A stretch of 64,000 nt of DNA from the NCBI RefSeq assembly GCF_002224225.1, contig NZ_NJGG01000003.1, forward strand, positions 1 to 64,000, given 5' to 3'. The translations under genes and the position numbers were made by a program. Below, piece by piece: positions 36,821 to 45,062 of the stretch. The DNA is from Polynucleobacter cosmopolitanus (GTDB taxonomy: Bacteria > Pseudomonadota > Gammaproteobacteria > Burkholderiales > Burkholderiaceae). A model generated the notes under the pieces. That model did not search any database, was not told the DNA's origin, and was given only the letters and a program-made list of their open reading frames with translations. How positions within the stretch are numbered: the first letter of the stretch is position 1; every line of letters starts with the position of its first letter.

Positions 36821-37717
36821 ATGGACATTAAAAACGGCGTTGGCCCTAGTAAAGTATTTATTAAAAATACTGAAAAAGCCTATGCCTATTTAATTGATTT
36901 TTTAGTTGAAAAATTCCCTCAAATACCAAAAGAGGAATGGCTTAAGAGAATGGATCAAGGCCTCGTTCTAGACGAGGAGGGCATCCCTCAATCTGCGAGC
37001 GATCAGTGTCGAACCAATACATTCATCTACTACTACCGAAGTATTGAGGTAGAGGAATCGATTCCGTTTCAGGAGTTAATTGTTTATGAAGATGAACATT
37101 TACTCATTGCTGATAAACCTCATTTCTTGCCCGTTACTCCAGCAGGGCATTACTTACAAGAAACACTGCTCGTTCGCCTAAAAAATAAAACAGGTATTAA
37201 AGACTTAACTCCGATACATAGAATCGATCGTGAGACTGCTGGTTTGGTAGCATTCTCAAAAAAGGCGCAGGATCGTAATCTCTATCAAGTTTTATTCAGA
37301 GAGCGTCAAATTAAAAAGACATATGAAGCGATTGCACCTTATCAAGAACATCTAAAGGATCAGTTTCCAATCGAGCGTGTGAGCAGAATTGAAGAGTCTG
37401 ATATTTTTATTCAGATGCAAGAAGTTTCTGGAGAACCTAATTCAGACACGGTGATTCAATTATTGGAAGTGAGCAAGCCATGGGCCAGATATCAGCTCGA
37501 GCTTGGTACTGGTAAGAAACATCAATTAAGGGTTCATATGAATGCTTTAGGGATGCCGATCAAATACGATAAAATTTATCCGAACATCATGACACAAGCA
37601 ATAATGGGTAAAGACTTCTCAGAGCCTTTGCAGCTTTTAGCTAAACAACTGAGTTTTAAGGATCCTGTGACTCAGTTGGAACATGAGTTTCAGAGCTCGT
37701 TTGTACTTTCTCTATAA
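36821..37717 (+). CDS. RluA-family pseudouridine synthase
   Basis: A 298-residue RNA pseudouridine synthase. The catalytic aspartate lies in HRIDRETAGLVAF, and the LIADKPHFLPV and KKHQLRVHMNALGMPI blocks are typical of the RluA/RsuA superfamily. The exact target (rRNA or tRNA) cannot be told; HRIDRETAG is like that of RluA-type enzymes that lack an S4 domain, though the first ~90 residues could hold a divergent RNA-binding part. It lies between the typA terminator and dusA and has no clear ribosome-binding site. Confidence 0.82.
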   Translation: MDIKNGVGPSKVFIKNTEKAYAYLIDFLVEKFPQIPKEEWLKRMDQGLVLDEEGIPQSASDQCRTNTFIYYYRSIEVEESIPFQELIVYEDEHLLIADKPHFLPVTPAGHYLQETLLVRLKNKTGIKDLTPIHRIDRETAGLVAFSKKAQDRNLYQVLFRERQIKKTYEAIAPYQEHLKDQFPIERVSRIEESDIFIQMQEVSGEPNSDTVIQLLEVSKPWARYQLELGTGKKHQLRVHMNALGMPIKYDKIYPNIMTQAIMGKDFSEPLQLLAKQLSFKDPVTQLEHEFQSSFVLSL

Positions 37718-37726
37718 AATCTCATC

Positions 37727-38809
37727 ATGTTGAATAACACCAAACGCTTGGCCGTTGCCCCAATGATGGATTGGACTGATCGTCAGTGCCGAACATTTCA
37801 TCGCAGTCTCACCAAACAAGCTGTTCTTTATAGCGAAATGGTGACAACCGGTGCTTTAATCCATGGCGATGTTCCAAGACACCTTGATTTTGATGAAGTG
37901 CAACACCCAGTTGTTTTGCAGCTGGGGGGCAGTGAGCCACAAGACTTGGCAACTTCAGCAAAGTTAGCTCAGCAGTGGGGCTACGATGAAGTTGATTTGA
38001 ACTGTGGCTGTCCTTCTGAAAGAGTTCAACGAGGATCATTTGGCGCTTGCTTGATGGCTGAGCCAGACTTGGTGGCAGATTGTGTGAAGGCCATGGTCGA
38101 TGCTGTTGATATGCCCATCACGGTGAAGCACCGCATTGGCTTGAATGAGATGAACGTTCAAGATAATCAAGCGGACTATCAATTCACTTTGGATTTCATT
38201 TGTAAAGTAGCCCAGGCAGGGGCTAGTCAAGTGACCATCCATGCCCGCAATGCTATTTTGAAAGGCCTTTCTCCAAAGGAGAATCGGACCGTTCCACCTT
38301 TGCGTTACGAGATCGCCAAACAATTGCGTCTAGATGCGCAAAAGCACTTTCCTGATTTAAATGTTTTGCTGAATGGCGGCTTAGAAAATAATGGAGATAT
38401 TGCGCGCTATTGGAATGATTTTGATGGATTCATGATTGGTCGGGCGGCATATCACACCCCTGGGATCATGTTGGACTGGGATGAAATGTTATCCACCGAG
38501 GGGCAGGCTTTTGGTCACTTCTTTGGAGTGGATCAATGGAATCGGATCACTGAAGAATTAATCGTCCAATGTACTCGCTGGCTCAAGCATTGTGAAGCCA
38601 CCCAGCAAGTCTTCCATATGGCGGCCATTACCAGACATATTCTGGGCTTGGCTCACGGTAAGGGTGGTTCAAAGCAATGGCGCAGGAAGTTGTCGGACTA
38701 TCGTTTATTGGGGGCAGTCAAGACGGAGCAAGATATTCGCGCCTTTTTTGAGGATGCTAATAGAGAGCTCAGAATGTATGTTGAACATGACGATCAGGAC
38801 AGGTTATAA
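37727..38809 (+). CDS. dusA: tRNA-dihydrouridine(20/20a) synthase DusA
   Basis: A 360-residue FMN-dependent enzyme that reduces uridine 20/20a in the tRNA D loop. N-terminal VAPMMDWTDRQCR and LQLGGSEP are flavin-binding strands; the active-site cysteine lies in LNCGCPSERVQRGSFGACLM, the SERVQ-GSFGA variant that marks DusA rather than DusB or DusC. FMN phosphate is bound by NGGL and IGRAAY. It begins 10 bases after the preceding gene. The -10 element of the downstream tRNA-His promoter overlaps its stop codon. Confidence 0.93.
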   Translation: MLNNTKRLAVAPMMDWTDRQCRTFHRSLTKQAVLYSEMVTTGALIHGDVPRHLDFDEVQHPVVLQLGGSEPQDLATSAKLAQQWGYDEVDLNCGCPSERVQRGSFGACLMAEPDLVADCVKAMVDAVDMPITVKHRIGLNEMNVQDNQADYQFTLDFICKVAQAGASQVTIHARNAILKGLSPKENRTVPPLRYEIAKQLRLDAQKHFPDLNVLLNGGLENNGDIARYWNDFDGFMIGRAAYHTPGIMLDWDEMLSTEGQAFGHFFGVDQWNRITEELIVQCTRWLKHCEATQQVFHMAAITRHILGLAHGKGGSKQWRRKLSDYRLLGAVKTEQDIRAFFEDANRELRMYVEHDDQDRL

Positions 38810-38810
38810 T
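38781..38810 (+). promoter_or_regulatory. Promoter of tRNA-His, inside the dusA 3' end
   Basis: TTGAAC (38781-38786), 18-base spacer, TATAAT (38805-38810). The hexamer contains the dusA stop codon TAA. Predicted start about 38817, seven bases before the tRNA. Confidence 0.65.
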
Positions 38811-38823
38811 CTTATTTCTCTAC

Positions 38824-38900
38824 GGTGGCTGTAGCTCAGTTGGTAGAGTCCAGGATTGTGATTCCTGTTGTCGTGGGTTCGAGCCCCATCAGCCACCCCA
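38824..38900 (+). tRNA. tRNA-His (anticodon GTG)
   Basis: Cloverleaf with acceptor GTGGCTG/CAGCCAC, D arm AGCTCAGTTGGTAGAG, anticodon stem CAGGA/TCCTG with loop TTGTGAT (anticodon GTG at 38858-38860), T arm GGGTTCGAGCCCC and encoded CCA. The extra 5' G (38824) opposite C73 (38897) is the histidine identity element. Confidence 0.97.
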
Positions 38901-38907
38901 AAATCAA

Positions 38908-38940
38908 AAAGGCCTCTTCAATACTGAAGAGGCCTTTGTT
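38908..38940 (+). terminator. Intrinsic terminator after tRNA-His
   Basis: Perfect 13-base stem AAAGGCCTCTTCA / TGAAGAGGCCTTT (38908-38920 and 38925-38937) with loop ATAC. Its symmetry lets it also stop the minus-strand gene ending at 38942. Confidence 0.88.
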
Positions 38941-38941
38941 C

Positions 38942-39337
38942 TTATGGATTCTGATGGAAGTAAACCATTAAGGTAATAACAACTGTTGCAATTGATATTT
39001 GGCTCACAATTGATCTGTAGCTTAATTTATGAATTATTCGACTCTCAAGTGTTGCCATATCTTGAGTCAACTCTTTTCGTAAATCACTTAAGCCTGTCCA
39101 TAAATTTGTAATGTGATGACGTAAGTCTTTGATTTCTTCGCGAACATCTTTGATTTCATCGCGCACTTCTTTAATGTCCATCTTTAATTCATTACGAACC
39201 TGATGTAACTCATCTTTAGTAGCTAAGTCTCGTTTGTCTTTTGTTAAATCATTCATTGCATGGCTGAGACTACAGGCCTGAGCGTTGTTAAAGCCATTGG
39301 CTTCAAAAGTCTCTTTGAGTTTTAGGGTGTCGATCAT
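38942..39337 (-). CDS. Coiled-coil membrane-anchored protein (DUF1640/CCDC90-like)
   Basis: A 131-residue protein with a short N-terminal region (LKLKETFEANGFNNAQACSLSHAM), a long charged heptad region (about residues 35-105, repeated KEVRDEIKDVREEIKDL-like segments) and a C-terminal helix (ISIATVVITLMVYF) as membrane anchor. This is the bacterial DUF1640 layout, related to eukaryotic CCDC90/MCUR1; bacterial function is unknown. ATG 39337 has AAGGAG just upstream; a longer reading frame lacks a good start. It sits alone between tRNA-His and lpxL. Confidence 0.75.
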   Translation of the reverse strand: MIDTLKLKETFEANGFNNAQACSLSHAMNDLTKDKRDLATKDELHQVRNELKMDIKEVRDEIKDVREEIKDLRHHITNLWTGLSDLRKELTQDMATLESRIIHKLSYRSIVSQISIATVVITLMVYFHQNP

Positions 39338-39469
39338 AGGGTCTCCTTTGTTGCTAAGGTAATAATTTATGTTATTTATAAGTAAATGACAAATCAACAA
39401 AAATGATGGTGACTAAATTGTGAGGGTATTAAACGCGGAATAGCTTTGTGTTCGTGAGAAAATCTCTTT

Positions 39470-40357
39470 GTGAAAACATTTTTTAACATCTTAGCCCACG
39501 GCTTTTTATGGTTCTTAACGATCATCCCATATCGTTGGACCGTAGCGATTGGTCATGCCTTAGGTTCTATTGCGCCATTGTTCTCAAAGTCACGCGTCAA
39601 GATTGTGAATGCTAATCTTAAAGCTTGCTTTCCAAAGTTGTCTCAAGAAGAAAGAGATGTCTTGGCGAAGCAGCATTGGCGTTTATTAGGAAGAAGTTTT
39701 GCTGAACGTGGCCGTCTTTGGTTGGGCAGCGCTGAATCAATTAATGAATTTGTGACTGTTTATCCCGAAGTGGATATGAACGATGGCAAGCCACGTTTGT
39801 ATGTCAGTATGCACATGGCAGGCATTGAAGCTGGTTTGATTGCCATCACGATGCACCTAAAAAAAATCAAAGCGGCACCCGGTATCACTTTGTACGTCTT
39901 TATGAAAAATGATTACTTTGAGCCACGCATAAAGAAATGGCGTGAACGTTTTGGTGCCAAGATGTTACTCAGAGAGAGTCATGGTCGTGAGTTGATCCGT
40001 GAGGCACGCAAAGGCACCTTTGTGTGTTTGTCTCCAGACATGGATTTAGGTAGAAGAGATTCTGAGTTTGTGCCATTCTTTGGTGTACCAACCAACACAG
40101 TTTTGTCAGTCTCCAAAATGGCCAAGTTAGCAGGCGCTGAAGTCTGTCCAATCTTCACGACTTTGCGCTCAGATCAATCAGGTTATGACTGTCATGTCGG
40201 CAAGCCTTGGCCAAATTTTCCGACAGACGATCCTGTCGCGGATACGATTCGCATGAGCCAATATTTTGAAGAAGTGATAAAGCCAAGAATCCCAGAGTAC
40301 TACTGGATACACAAGCGCTTTAAGAATAGACCTGAGGGTGAGCCGTCTATTTATTGA
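39470..40357 (+). CDS. Lipid A biosynthesis / lysophospholipid acyltransferase (LpxL/HtrB family)
   Basis: A 295-residue inner-membrane acyltransferase that adds secondary acyl chains to lipid A. An N-terminal anchor (ILAHGFLWFLTIIPYRWT) precedes the catalytic block HMAGIE (H-x4-E), followed by the FMKNDYF and CLSPDMDLGRRDSEFVPFFG stretches typical of the LpxL/LpxM family. The start is GTG 39470; no ribosome-binding site is clear. Which acyl position it serves cannot be decided. Convergent with lexA. Confidence 0.85.
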   Translation: MKTFFNILAHGFLWFLTIIPYRWTVAIGHALGSIAPLFSKSRVKIVNANLKACFPKLSQEERDVLAKQHWRLLGRSFAERGRLWLGSAESINEFVTVYPEVDMNDGKPRLYVSMHMAGIEAGLIAITMHLKKIKAAPGITLYVFMKNDYFEPRIKKWRERFGAKMLLRESHGRELIREARKGTFVCLSPDMDLGRRDSEFVPFFGVPTNTVLSVSKMAKLAGAEVCPIFTTLRSDQSGYDCHVGKPWPNFPTDDPVADTIRMSQYFEEVIKPRIPEYYWIHKRFKNRPEGEPSIY

Positions 40358-40399
40358 AAATTATTTAATTAGTTCTTAATAAATAGTTTCAAGATTTGA

Positions 40400-41059
40400 T
40401 CAAAGACCACCGGGTCTGATCAAACCAACCGCAAGACCTTCAATCGTGATTTCGTGACGACGTGGGTCAACGATGATGTTTTCAAAGTCAGGATTCTCAG
40501 CAATCAATTCAATTTTGATTCCATGAGGACCTTTGGTTTGTGACCAACGCTTCACGGTCACTTCATCATCAAGACGAGCTACAACCACTTCACCATTTCT
40601 GGCTTCAGTGGTTTTCTTAACAGCCAAATAGTCGCCATCTAAAATACCTGCGTCGCGCATACTCATGCCACGAACTTGTAAAAGATAATCCGCACCTTTA
40701 TCAAACAATGATGGATCGCAAGGAATTTGTTTTTGAATATGTTCAACTGCCAAAATAGGGGAGCCAGCAGCCACTCGACCAATCAAAGGCAAAGTAAGTT
40801 GTTGTAAAGCTGCCAGTGGCAAATTCATTTGCTTGGGTAGTTTGATACCGCGCGATGTGCCTGGTGTTAACTCAACGTATCCCTTGCGAGCAAGGGCACG
40901 TAAATGCTCTTCAGCCGCATTTGCTGAGGCAAAGCCCAATCGGGTCGCAATTTCAGCGCGTGTGGGTGGAAGACCACTTTTAGATATGGCATCAGTGATC
41001 AAGCCAAGGATTTCCTCTTGGCGGGCTGTTAACTTGGGTTTTGCTGTAATTGCATCCAT
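40400..41059 (-). CDS. lexA: SOS-response repressor LexA
   Basis: A 219-residue repressor of DNA-damage genes. The N-terminal winged helix ([12 protein letters not shown], then [13 protein letters not shown]) binds SOS boxes. The S24 domain has the self-cleavage bond Ala98-Gly99 (VAAGSP), nucleophile Ser133 (RGMSM) and Lys170, with the 37-residue spacing seen in E. coli. A perfect CTGT-N8-ACAG box lies directly upstream. The predicted -10 element is so close to the ATG that the mRNA may have no leader. No alternative start codon fits the family. Confidence 0.96.
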   Translation of the reverse strand: MDAITAKPKLTARQEEILGLITDAISKSGLPPTRAEIATRLGFASANAAEEHLRALARKGYVELTPGTSRGIKLPKQMNLPLAALQQLTLPLIGRVAAGSPILAVEHIQKQIPCDPSLFDKGADYLLQVRGMSMRDAGILDGDYLAVKKTTEARNGEVVVARLDDEVTVKRWSQTKGPHGIKIELIAENPDFENIIVDPRRHEITIEGLAVGLIRPGGL

Positions 41060-41060
41060 G

Positions 41061-41094
41061 CTGTGATTCTATACAGTGATTTCATAACTTGCAA
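41061..41094 (-). promoter_or_regulatory. lexA promoter with overlapping SOS box
   Basis: SOS box CTGT-GATTCTAT-ACAG at 41061-41076. On the minus strand TTGCAA (41094-41089), 17-base spacer, TAGAAT (41071-41066) lies within the box, so LexA binding would block the promoter. The expected transcription start coincides with the ATG at 41059. Confidence 0.8.
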
Positions 41095-41115
41095 TACCCA
41101 TTGATAATGTTTTTT

Positions 41116-42093
41116 ATGAGTACGCAATATTTATTACTTTTGGGCACGGGTGGAACCATTGCAGGTTTGGCCATGGATGCTCAAAAACCTCTCAATTATG
41201 TGGCTGGCCAGCTACCAGTCGAAGGGCTTTTGGAGAAAGTTCAAGAAAGCCTTGAATTTGGTGAGGTACGCACAGTTCAGGTAGCCAACATCGACAGTCG
41301 AAATATGACCGAGGACCTATTAGTCAAGCTTGGTTGGGCCGTCAAGGCTGGTCTAGAGAATGATGAGGTGTCTGGGATTGTGATCACTCATGGCACCGAT
41401 ACCATGGAAGAAACGGGTGTTTTCTTGCATGCCACCTTGGGTAAATTGGCCAGTCACTATAAAAAAGCGGTGGTACTAACTGGCGCCATGTTGCCGGCTA
41501 ATGCGGATCATTCCGATGGTCAAACCAACTTAAAGTCAGCCTTGTACTTGGCCAAAGAGGCACGTCTACTTCAACAATTCGGAATTTTGGCTGTGATGGC
41601 AGGAAAACCTTGCTTGGCAAGAGATCTATCCAAGCAGCACACCCATGCCCTGGATGCCTTGGTGGTCAATGCCCGTGAATTAGATGGCCCTATTCATAAA
41701 AGGCAAGCAGACCTTCAGTTACCTGCCCAAGCATCATGGCCTTGGGTGGAGATTGTGACCAGTCATGCGGGTGCATCAGGTAGGTTGGTCGATATGCTGG
41801 TTGCTCAAGGGGTGCAAGGCATTGTGGTTGCAGGAACTGGGCAGGGCAGCGTGAACAAAGTCCTGGCCGATCAATTGATCCAGGCAGCTTTGAACGATGT
41901 AGCAGTCATCAGGTCCTCAAGGGTGGGAGCTGGCGCCGTATTTTCTGAGATTCCAGAGCCTGATACGGCCTGGAATTGGCTATCTGCCAGGGATTTGAAT
42001 CCTGCCAAGTCCAGAATTGCCCTCCAGTTGGCACTTTTAGAGGCAAATTCCCGTAAAACTGACGATTGGCAGAGTATTTTTGCTACAATCTAA
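41116..42093 (+). CDS. L-asparaginase
   Basis: A 325-residue asparaginase that hydrolyses L-asparagine to aspartate and ammonia. The first catalytic threonine is in LGTGGTIAG and the second in VITHGTDTMEET; HSDGQTNL follows. No signal peptide is seen, suggesting a cytoplasmic enzyme, though residue specificity (asparagine versus glutamine) is not certain. In-frame starts at 41089 (TTG), 41107 and 41116 (ATG) compete; 41116 gives the family N-terminus. It diverges from lexA, and a GATAAT hexamer (41103-41108) lies seven bases before this ATG. Confidence 0.87.
   Translation: MSTQYLLLLGTGGTIAGLAMDAQKPLNYVAGQLPVEGLLEKVQESLEFGEVRTVQVANIDSRNMTEDLLVKLGWAVKAGLENDEVSGIVITHGTDTMEETGVFLHATLGKLASHYKKAVVLTGAMLPANADHSDGQTNLKSALYLAKEARLLQQFGILAVMAGKPCLARDLSKQHTHALDALVVNARELDGPIHKRQADLQLPAQASWPWVEIVTSHAGASGRLVDMLVAQGVQGIVVAGTGQGSVNKVLADQLIQAALNDVAVIRSSRVGAGAVFSEIPEPDTAWNWLSARDLNPAKSRIALQLALLEANSRKTDDWQSIFATI
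42059..42089 (+). promoter_or_regulatory. Candidate promoter of the rpsF operon
   Basis: Extended -10 TGCTACAAT (TACAAT at 42084-42089) with a weak -35-like CTGACG (42059-42064) inside the asparaginase 3' end. Predicted start about 42096. Confidence 0.45.
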
Positions 42094-42113
42094 GGCTGTA
42101 GTTTTTTTACCTT

Positions 42114-42163
42114 GTCACACTGGTCAATTATCTAAACAGAGGTAGTTGAGACGCCCAGGTGAC
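42114..42163 (+). promoter_or_regulatory. Structured rpsF leader RNA (possible S6:S18 autoregulatory element)
   Basis: Two stacked stems can form: GTCAC(A)CTGG at 42114-42123 with CCAGGTGAC at 42155-42163 (nine pairs, one bulged A), and TCAATTATC at 42124-42132 with GGTAGTTGA at 42141-42149 (nine pairs including G-U). A five-base GACGC bulge lies on the 3' side. It ends 22 bases before rpsF; position matches known ribosomal-protein S6:S18 leaders. Confidence 0.6.
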
Positions 42164-42185
42164 TTTTATCCATAAGGAGTAATTA

Positions 42186-42557
42186 ATGCGTCATTACGAA
42201 ATCGTTTTTATCGTCCATCCGGACCAAAGCGAGCAAGTACCTGCCATGGTTGAAAAGTACACAAGTACTATTACAACTCAAGGTGGCAAAGTTCACCGCG
42301 TTGAAGATTGGGGTCGTCGTCAGATGGCTTACATGATCGACAAACTTGCTAAAGCTCACTACGTTTGCATGAACATCGAGTGCGGTCAAACGACTCTTGA
42401 TGAACTAGAGCACGGCTTTAAGTTCAACGATGCTGTATTGCGTCACTTGGTTATCAAGACAAAGAAAGCTGAAACAGAGCCTTCTATCATGATGAAGCAA
42501 GTTGAACGTGAAGAAGCTCGTAAAGCTCTTCAAGCAACGGAGGCGCCTGCTGCCTAA
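42186..42557 (+). CDS. rpsF: Small ribosomal subunit protein bS6
   Basis: A 123-residue 30S protein. [18 protein letters not shown] at the start and the central [24 protein letters not shown] are typical of bS6; the tail is charged and alanine-rich. It pairs with bS18 in the ribosome. The AAGGAG ribosome-binding site is strong. It heads the rpsF-priB-rpsR-rplI cluster, behind a structured leader that may bind S6:S18. Confidence 0.97.
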   Translation: MRHYEIVFIVHPDQSEQVPAMVEKYTSTITTQGGKVHRVEDWGRRQMAYMIDKLAKAHYVCMNIECGQTTLDELEHGFKFNDAVLRHLVIKTKKAETEPSIMMKQVEREEARKALQATEAPAA

Positions 42558-42578
42558 TAGGCACTGAGCGGGTTTGGG

Positions 42579-42866
42579 TTGAATCATTTCATCCTAACAG
42601 CCGCCCTTGTCGCTCGGGAAGCTCTTCGATATACCCCTGCTGGAGTCCCTGTGATTGAATGCCTACTAGAACATAGTGGCGAAGTTCAAGAAGCAGGACA
42701 TGCAAGGTTAATCAAAATGAGTCTTGAAGCGATGGCCATCGGAACAGTGCAACAAAAACTGGATCAGATGGAGTTGGGGAGGTTGGCTAGATTTGAGGGA
42801 TTTTTAGCTCATAAAAGCCTGCGCAGTCAGCGACTCGTCTTTCATATCACGCATATTGAATTGTAA
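42579..42866 (+). CDS. priB: Primosomal replication protein PriB
   Basis: A 95-residue single-stranded DNA-binding protein (OB fold) that helps restart stalled replication forks with PriA. The family pattern AREALRYTPAGVPVIECLLEHSGE is clear. The conserved N-terminus (MN-x6-A-L-V-A-R-E) requires the TTG at 42579 as start; no ATG fits. It lies between rpsF and rpsR, its normal position in betaproteobacteria. Confidence 0.92.
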   Translation: MNHFILTAALVAREALRYTPAGVPVIECLLEHSGEVQEAGHARLIKMSLEAMAIGTVQQKLDQMELGRLARFEGFLAHKSLRSQRLVFHITHIEL

Positions 42867-42878
42867 AAAGGAAACATC

Positions 42879-43157
42879 ATGGCATTTGTAAAAAAAGGTG
42901 ATGACCGCAAGAACAAGCGTCCAGCACAAAACCCATTATTTAAACGTAAGCGTTTTTGCCGCTTCACAGCTGCAAACGTTGACCAAATTGATTACAAAGA
43001 TGTAGACACACTACGTGACTTCATCGGTGAAAACGGCAAGATCACTCCTGCTCGTTTGACTGGTACAAAAGCTTTGTATCAGCGCCAATTAGAGACAGCC
43101 ATCAAGCGCGCTCGTTTTTTAGCCTTGATGCCTTTCACTGACCAACATAAGAAATAA
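42879..43157 (+). CDS. rpsR: Small ribosomal subunit protein bS18
   Basis: A 92-residue 30S protein that binds beside bS6. The [23 protein letters not shown] block and [25 protein letters not shown]-terminal region are diagnostic. The cysteine in RFCRF suggests a possible zinc-ribbon remnant but other ligands are missing. AAAAGGA precedes the ATG. It follows priB and precedes rplI by 12 bases. Confidence 0.97.
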   Translation: MAFVKKGDDRKNKRPAQNPLFKRKRFCRFTAANVDQIDYKDVDTLRDFIGENGKITPARLTGTKALYQRQLETAIKRARFLALMPFTDQHKK

Positions 43158-43169
43158 TCAGGAGTCACT

Positions 43170-43622
43170 ATGCAAATTATTCTCCTAGAAAAAGTAGCTA
43201 ACCTCGGTAACTTGGGCGACGTTGTTCGCGTTAAAGATGGTTTCGCACGTAACTTTTTAATCCCACAACGCATGGCTCGCCGTGCTACAGCTGCAGCGAT
43301 TGCTGAGTTTGAAACGAAGCGCGCTGAATTAGAGAAGCTAGCTGCTGAGAAATTGGCTGCTGCTCAAGCTGTTGGCGCTAAGTTGGGTGGTCTTGTTCTT
43401 GAAATCAGACAAAAAGCTGGTGTTGATGGCCGTTTGTTTGGTTCAGTAACAAATCATGACGTTGCTGACGCTTTGAAAGCCAAAGGTTTCACGATTGAGA
43501 AAGCTTCAGTTCGTATGCCTACAGGCCCATTGAAGATTGTTGGTGACCATCCGTTATCAGTTGCTGTTCACACAGACGTAGTTGTTGAAATTACTGTCCA
43601 AGTGATTGGCGAGCAAGCTTAA
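43170..43622 (+). CDS. rplI: Large ribosomal subunit protein bL9
   Basis: A 150-residue 50S protein. The N-terminal domain starts [24 protein letters not shown] and continues [10 protein letters not shown], the bL9 signature. A long helix then links to the C-terminal domain. It limits frameshifting in E. coli. An AGGAG ribosome-binding site is seven bases upstream. It ends the ribosomal part of the operon; dnaB follows after 42 bases. Confidence 0.97.
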   Translation: MQIILLEKVANLGNLGDVVRVKDGFARNFLIPQRMARRATAAAIAEFETKRAELEKLAAEKLAAAQAVGAKLGGLVLEIRQKAGVDGRLFGSVTNHDVADALKAKGFTIEKASVRMPTGPLKIVGDHPLSVAVHTDVVVEITVQVIGEQA

Positions 43623-43664
43623 TTCATCTTTAATTGTTTGATATCTCTCTGATATCATCAGTTC

Positions 43665-45062
43665 ATGGTTGATTTAGCTGTACAAGCTTTAAAAGTACCT
43701 CCGCATTCCGTCGAGGCCGAGCAATCGGTACTCGGCGGTTTGCTTTTGGACAACTCCGCCTGGGATCGGGTGGGGGACATCCTCACAGAAAAAGATTTCT
43801 ATCGTCCTGATCATGGTTTGATTTATCGCGTCATTGGCAAGTTGGCCAGTGAAGGTATGCCAGCAGATGTGATCACGGTTGCTGAGGCCATGAAAACTCA
43901 AGGTGGTGGTGAGTCCATTGGCATTGATTACCTCAATGCATTGGCTCAATCTACGCCCAGCGCATCAAATATTCGTGGCTATGCTGAAATCGTGCGTGAC
44001 CGCAGCGTTCTGCGTCGCTTGATTCAAACTTCAGACCAAATCGCTGGTACTGCATTCACTCCTGAAGGTCGTTCAGTCAGAACCATCTTAGATGAAGCAG
44101 AATCTAGAATCTTGGCGATTGGCGAAGAGGGTAATCGCGGCAAAACAGATTATTTTGAAATTGCCCCATTGTTGACTGAAGTGGTGAGCCGCATTGATGA
44201 GCTTTATCACCGTCAAGGTTCAACGGATGTCACAGGTGTGGCAACCAGCTTCGTGGATTTAGATCGCCAAACCAGCGGCCTGCAAAAGGGTGATTTGATC
44301 ATTGTGGCGGGTCGTCCATCGATGGGTAAAACCAGTTTTGCGGTCAACATTGCTGAGAACGTTGCCCTCAAAGAAGGTCTTCCTGTATTGATTTTCTCTA
44401 TGGAGATGGGCGCCTCACAATTAGCCTCCCGTATTCTGGGCTCTGTAGGGCGCATCGACCAATCGCGCATGAGAACTGGTAAGTTATCTGAAGATGAGTG
44501 GCCTAAGATCACTGAGGCTATTTCTCGTTTGAATGAAGCCAGCATCATGATTGATGAGACTGGCGCATTGAGCAGTCTTGAGCTTCGTGCCCGAGCCAGA
44601 CGTATTGCACGCAAGTGCGGTACTTTAGGTTTGATTGTGGTTGATTACCTTCAGCTGATGAGTGGTAACAGTGGTGGTAGTAGCTCTGAAAACCGGGCCA
44701 CGGAAATTTCAGAAATATCCAGATCTTTAAAATCATTGGCCAAAGAGTTGCAATGCCCAGTGATTGCTTTATCTCAGTTAAATCGTGGCTTAGAGCAACG
44801 TCCAAACAAACGCCCAATCATGTCTGATTTGCGTGAATCTGGAGCTATTGAGCAAGATGCTGATGTGATTTTGTTCATTTATCGTGATGAGGTCTATCAC
44901 GCTGATACAACAACGGACAAGGGTATTGCCGAGATCATTTGCGCCAAGCAGCGTAATGGTCCGATTGGCACCGTGAAGCTCAGCTGGCAGGGTCAATTTA
45001 CCAAGTTTGATAACTTGGCATTGGGTCAAGGCCAGTCCTCTGGCGGATACGAACCCTTCTAA
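43665..45062 (+). CDS. dnaB: Replicative DNA helicase DnaB
   Basis: A 465-residue hexameric helicase that unwinds DNA at the fork. The N-terminal DnaG-interacting domain opens with PPHSVEAEQSVLGGLLLD; the RecA-like domain has Walker A AGRPSMGKTSFA, SMEMGASQLASR and LIVVDYLQLM. No intein is present. TATCAT preceded by TGA (43650-43658) sits six bases before the ATG, so a separate leaderless transcript is possible. The stop codon abuts the stop of the convergent C40 gene. Confidence 0.96.
   Translation: MVDLAVQALKVPPHSVEAEQSVLGGLLLDNSAWDRVGDILTEKDFYRPDHGLIYRVIGKLASEGMPADVITVAEAMKTQGGGESIGIDYLNALAQSTPSASNIRGYAEIVRDRSVLRRLIQTSDQIAGTAFTPEGRSVRTILDEAESRILAIGEEGNRGKTDYFEIAPLLTEVVSRIDELYHRQGSTDVTGVATSFVDLDRQTSGLQKGDLIIVAGRPSMGKTSFAVNIAENVALKEGLPVLIFSMEMGASQLASRILGSVGRIDQSRMRTGKLSEDEWPKITEAISRLNEASIMIDETGALSSLELRARARRIARKCGTLGLIVVDYLQLMSGNSGGSSSENRATEISEISRSLKSLAKELQCPVIALSQLNRGLEQRPNKRPIMSDLRESGAIEQDADVILFIYRDEVYHADTTTDKGIAEIICAKQRNGPIGTVKLSWQGQFTKFDNLALGQGQSSGGYEPF

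Noticed and set aside
42083..42108. CTACA/TGTAG with seven T residues as a terminator after the asparaginase gene.
   Set aside because: The stem has only five pairs and the same bases form a better extended -10 (TGCTACAAT) for rpsF; the terminator reading is weaker.
43631..43664. GATATC repeated twice before dnaB as an operator.
   Set aside because: GATATC is a self-palindrome common in AT-rich DNA and one copy forms part of the likely -10 element; no further support.
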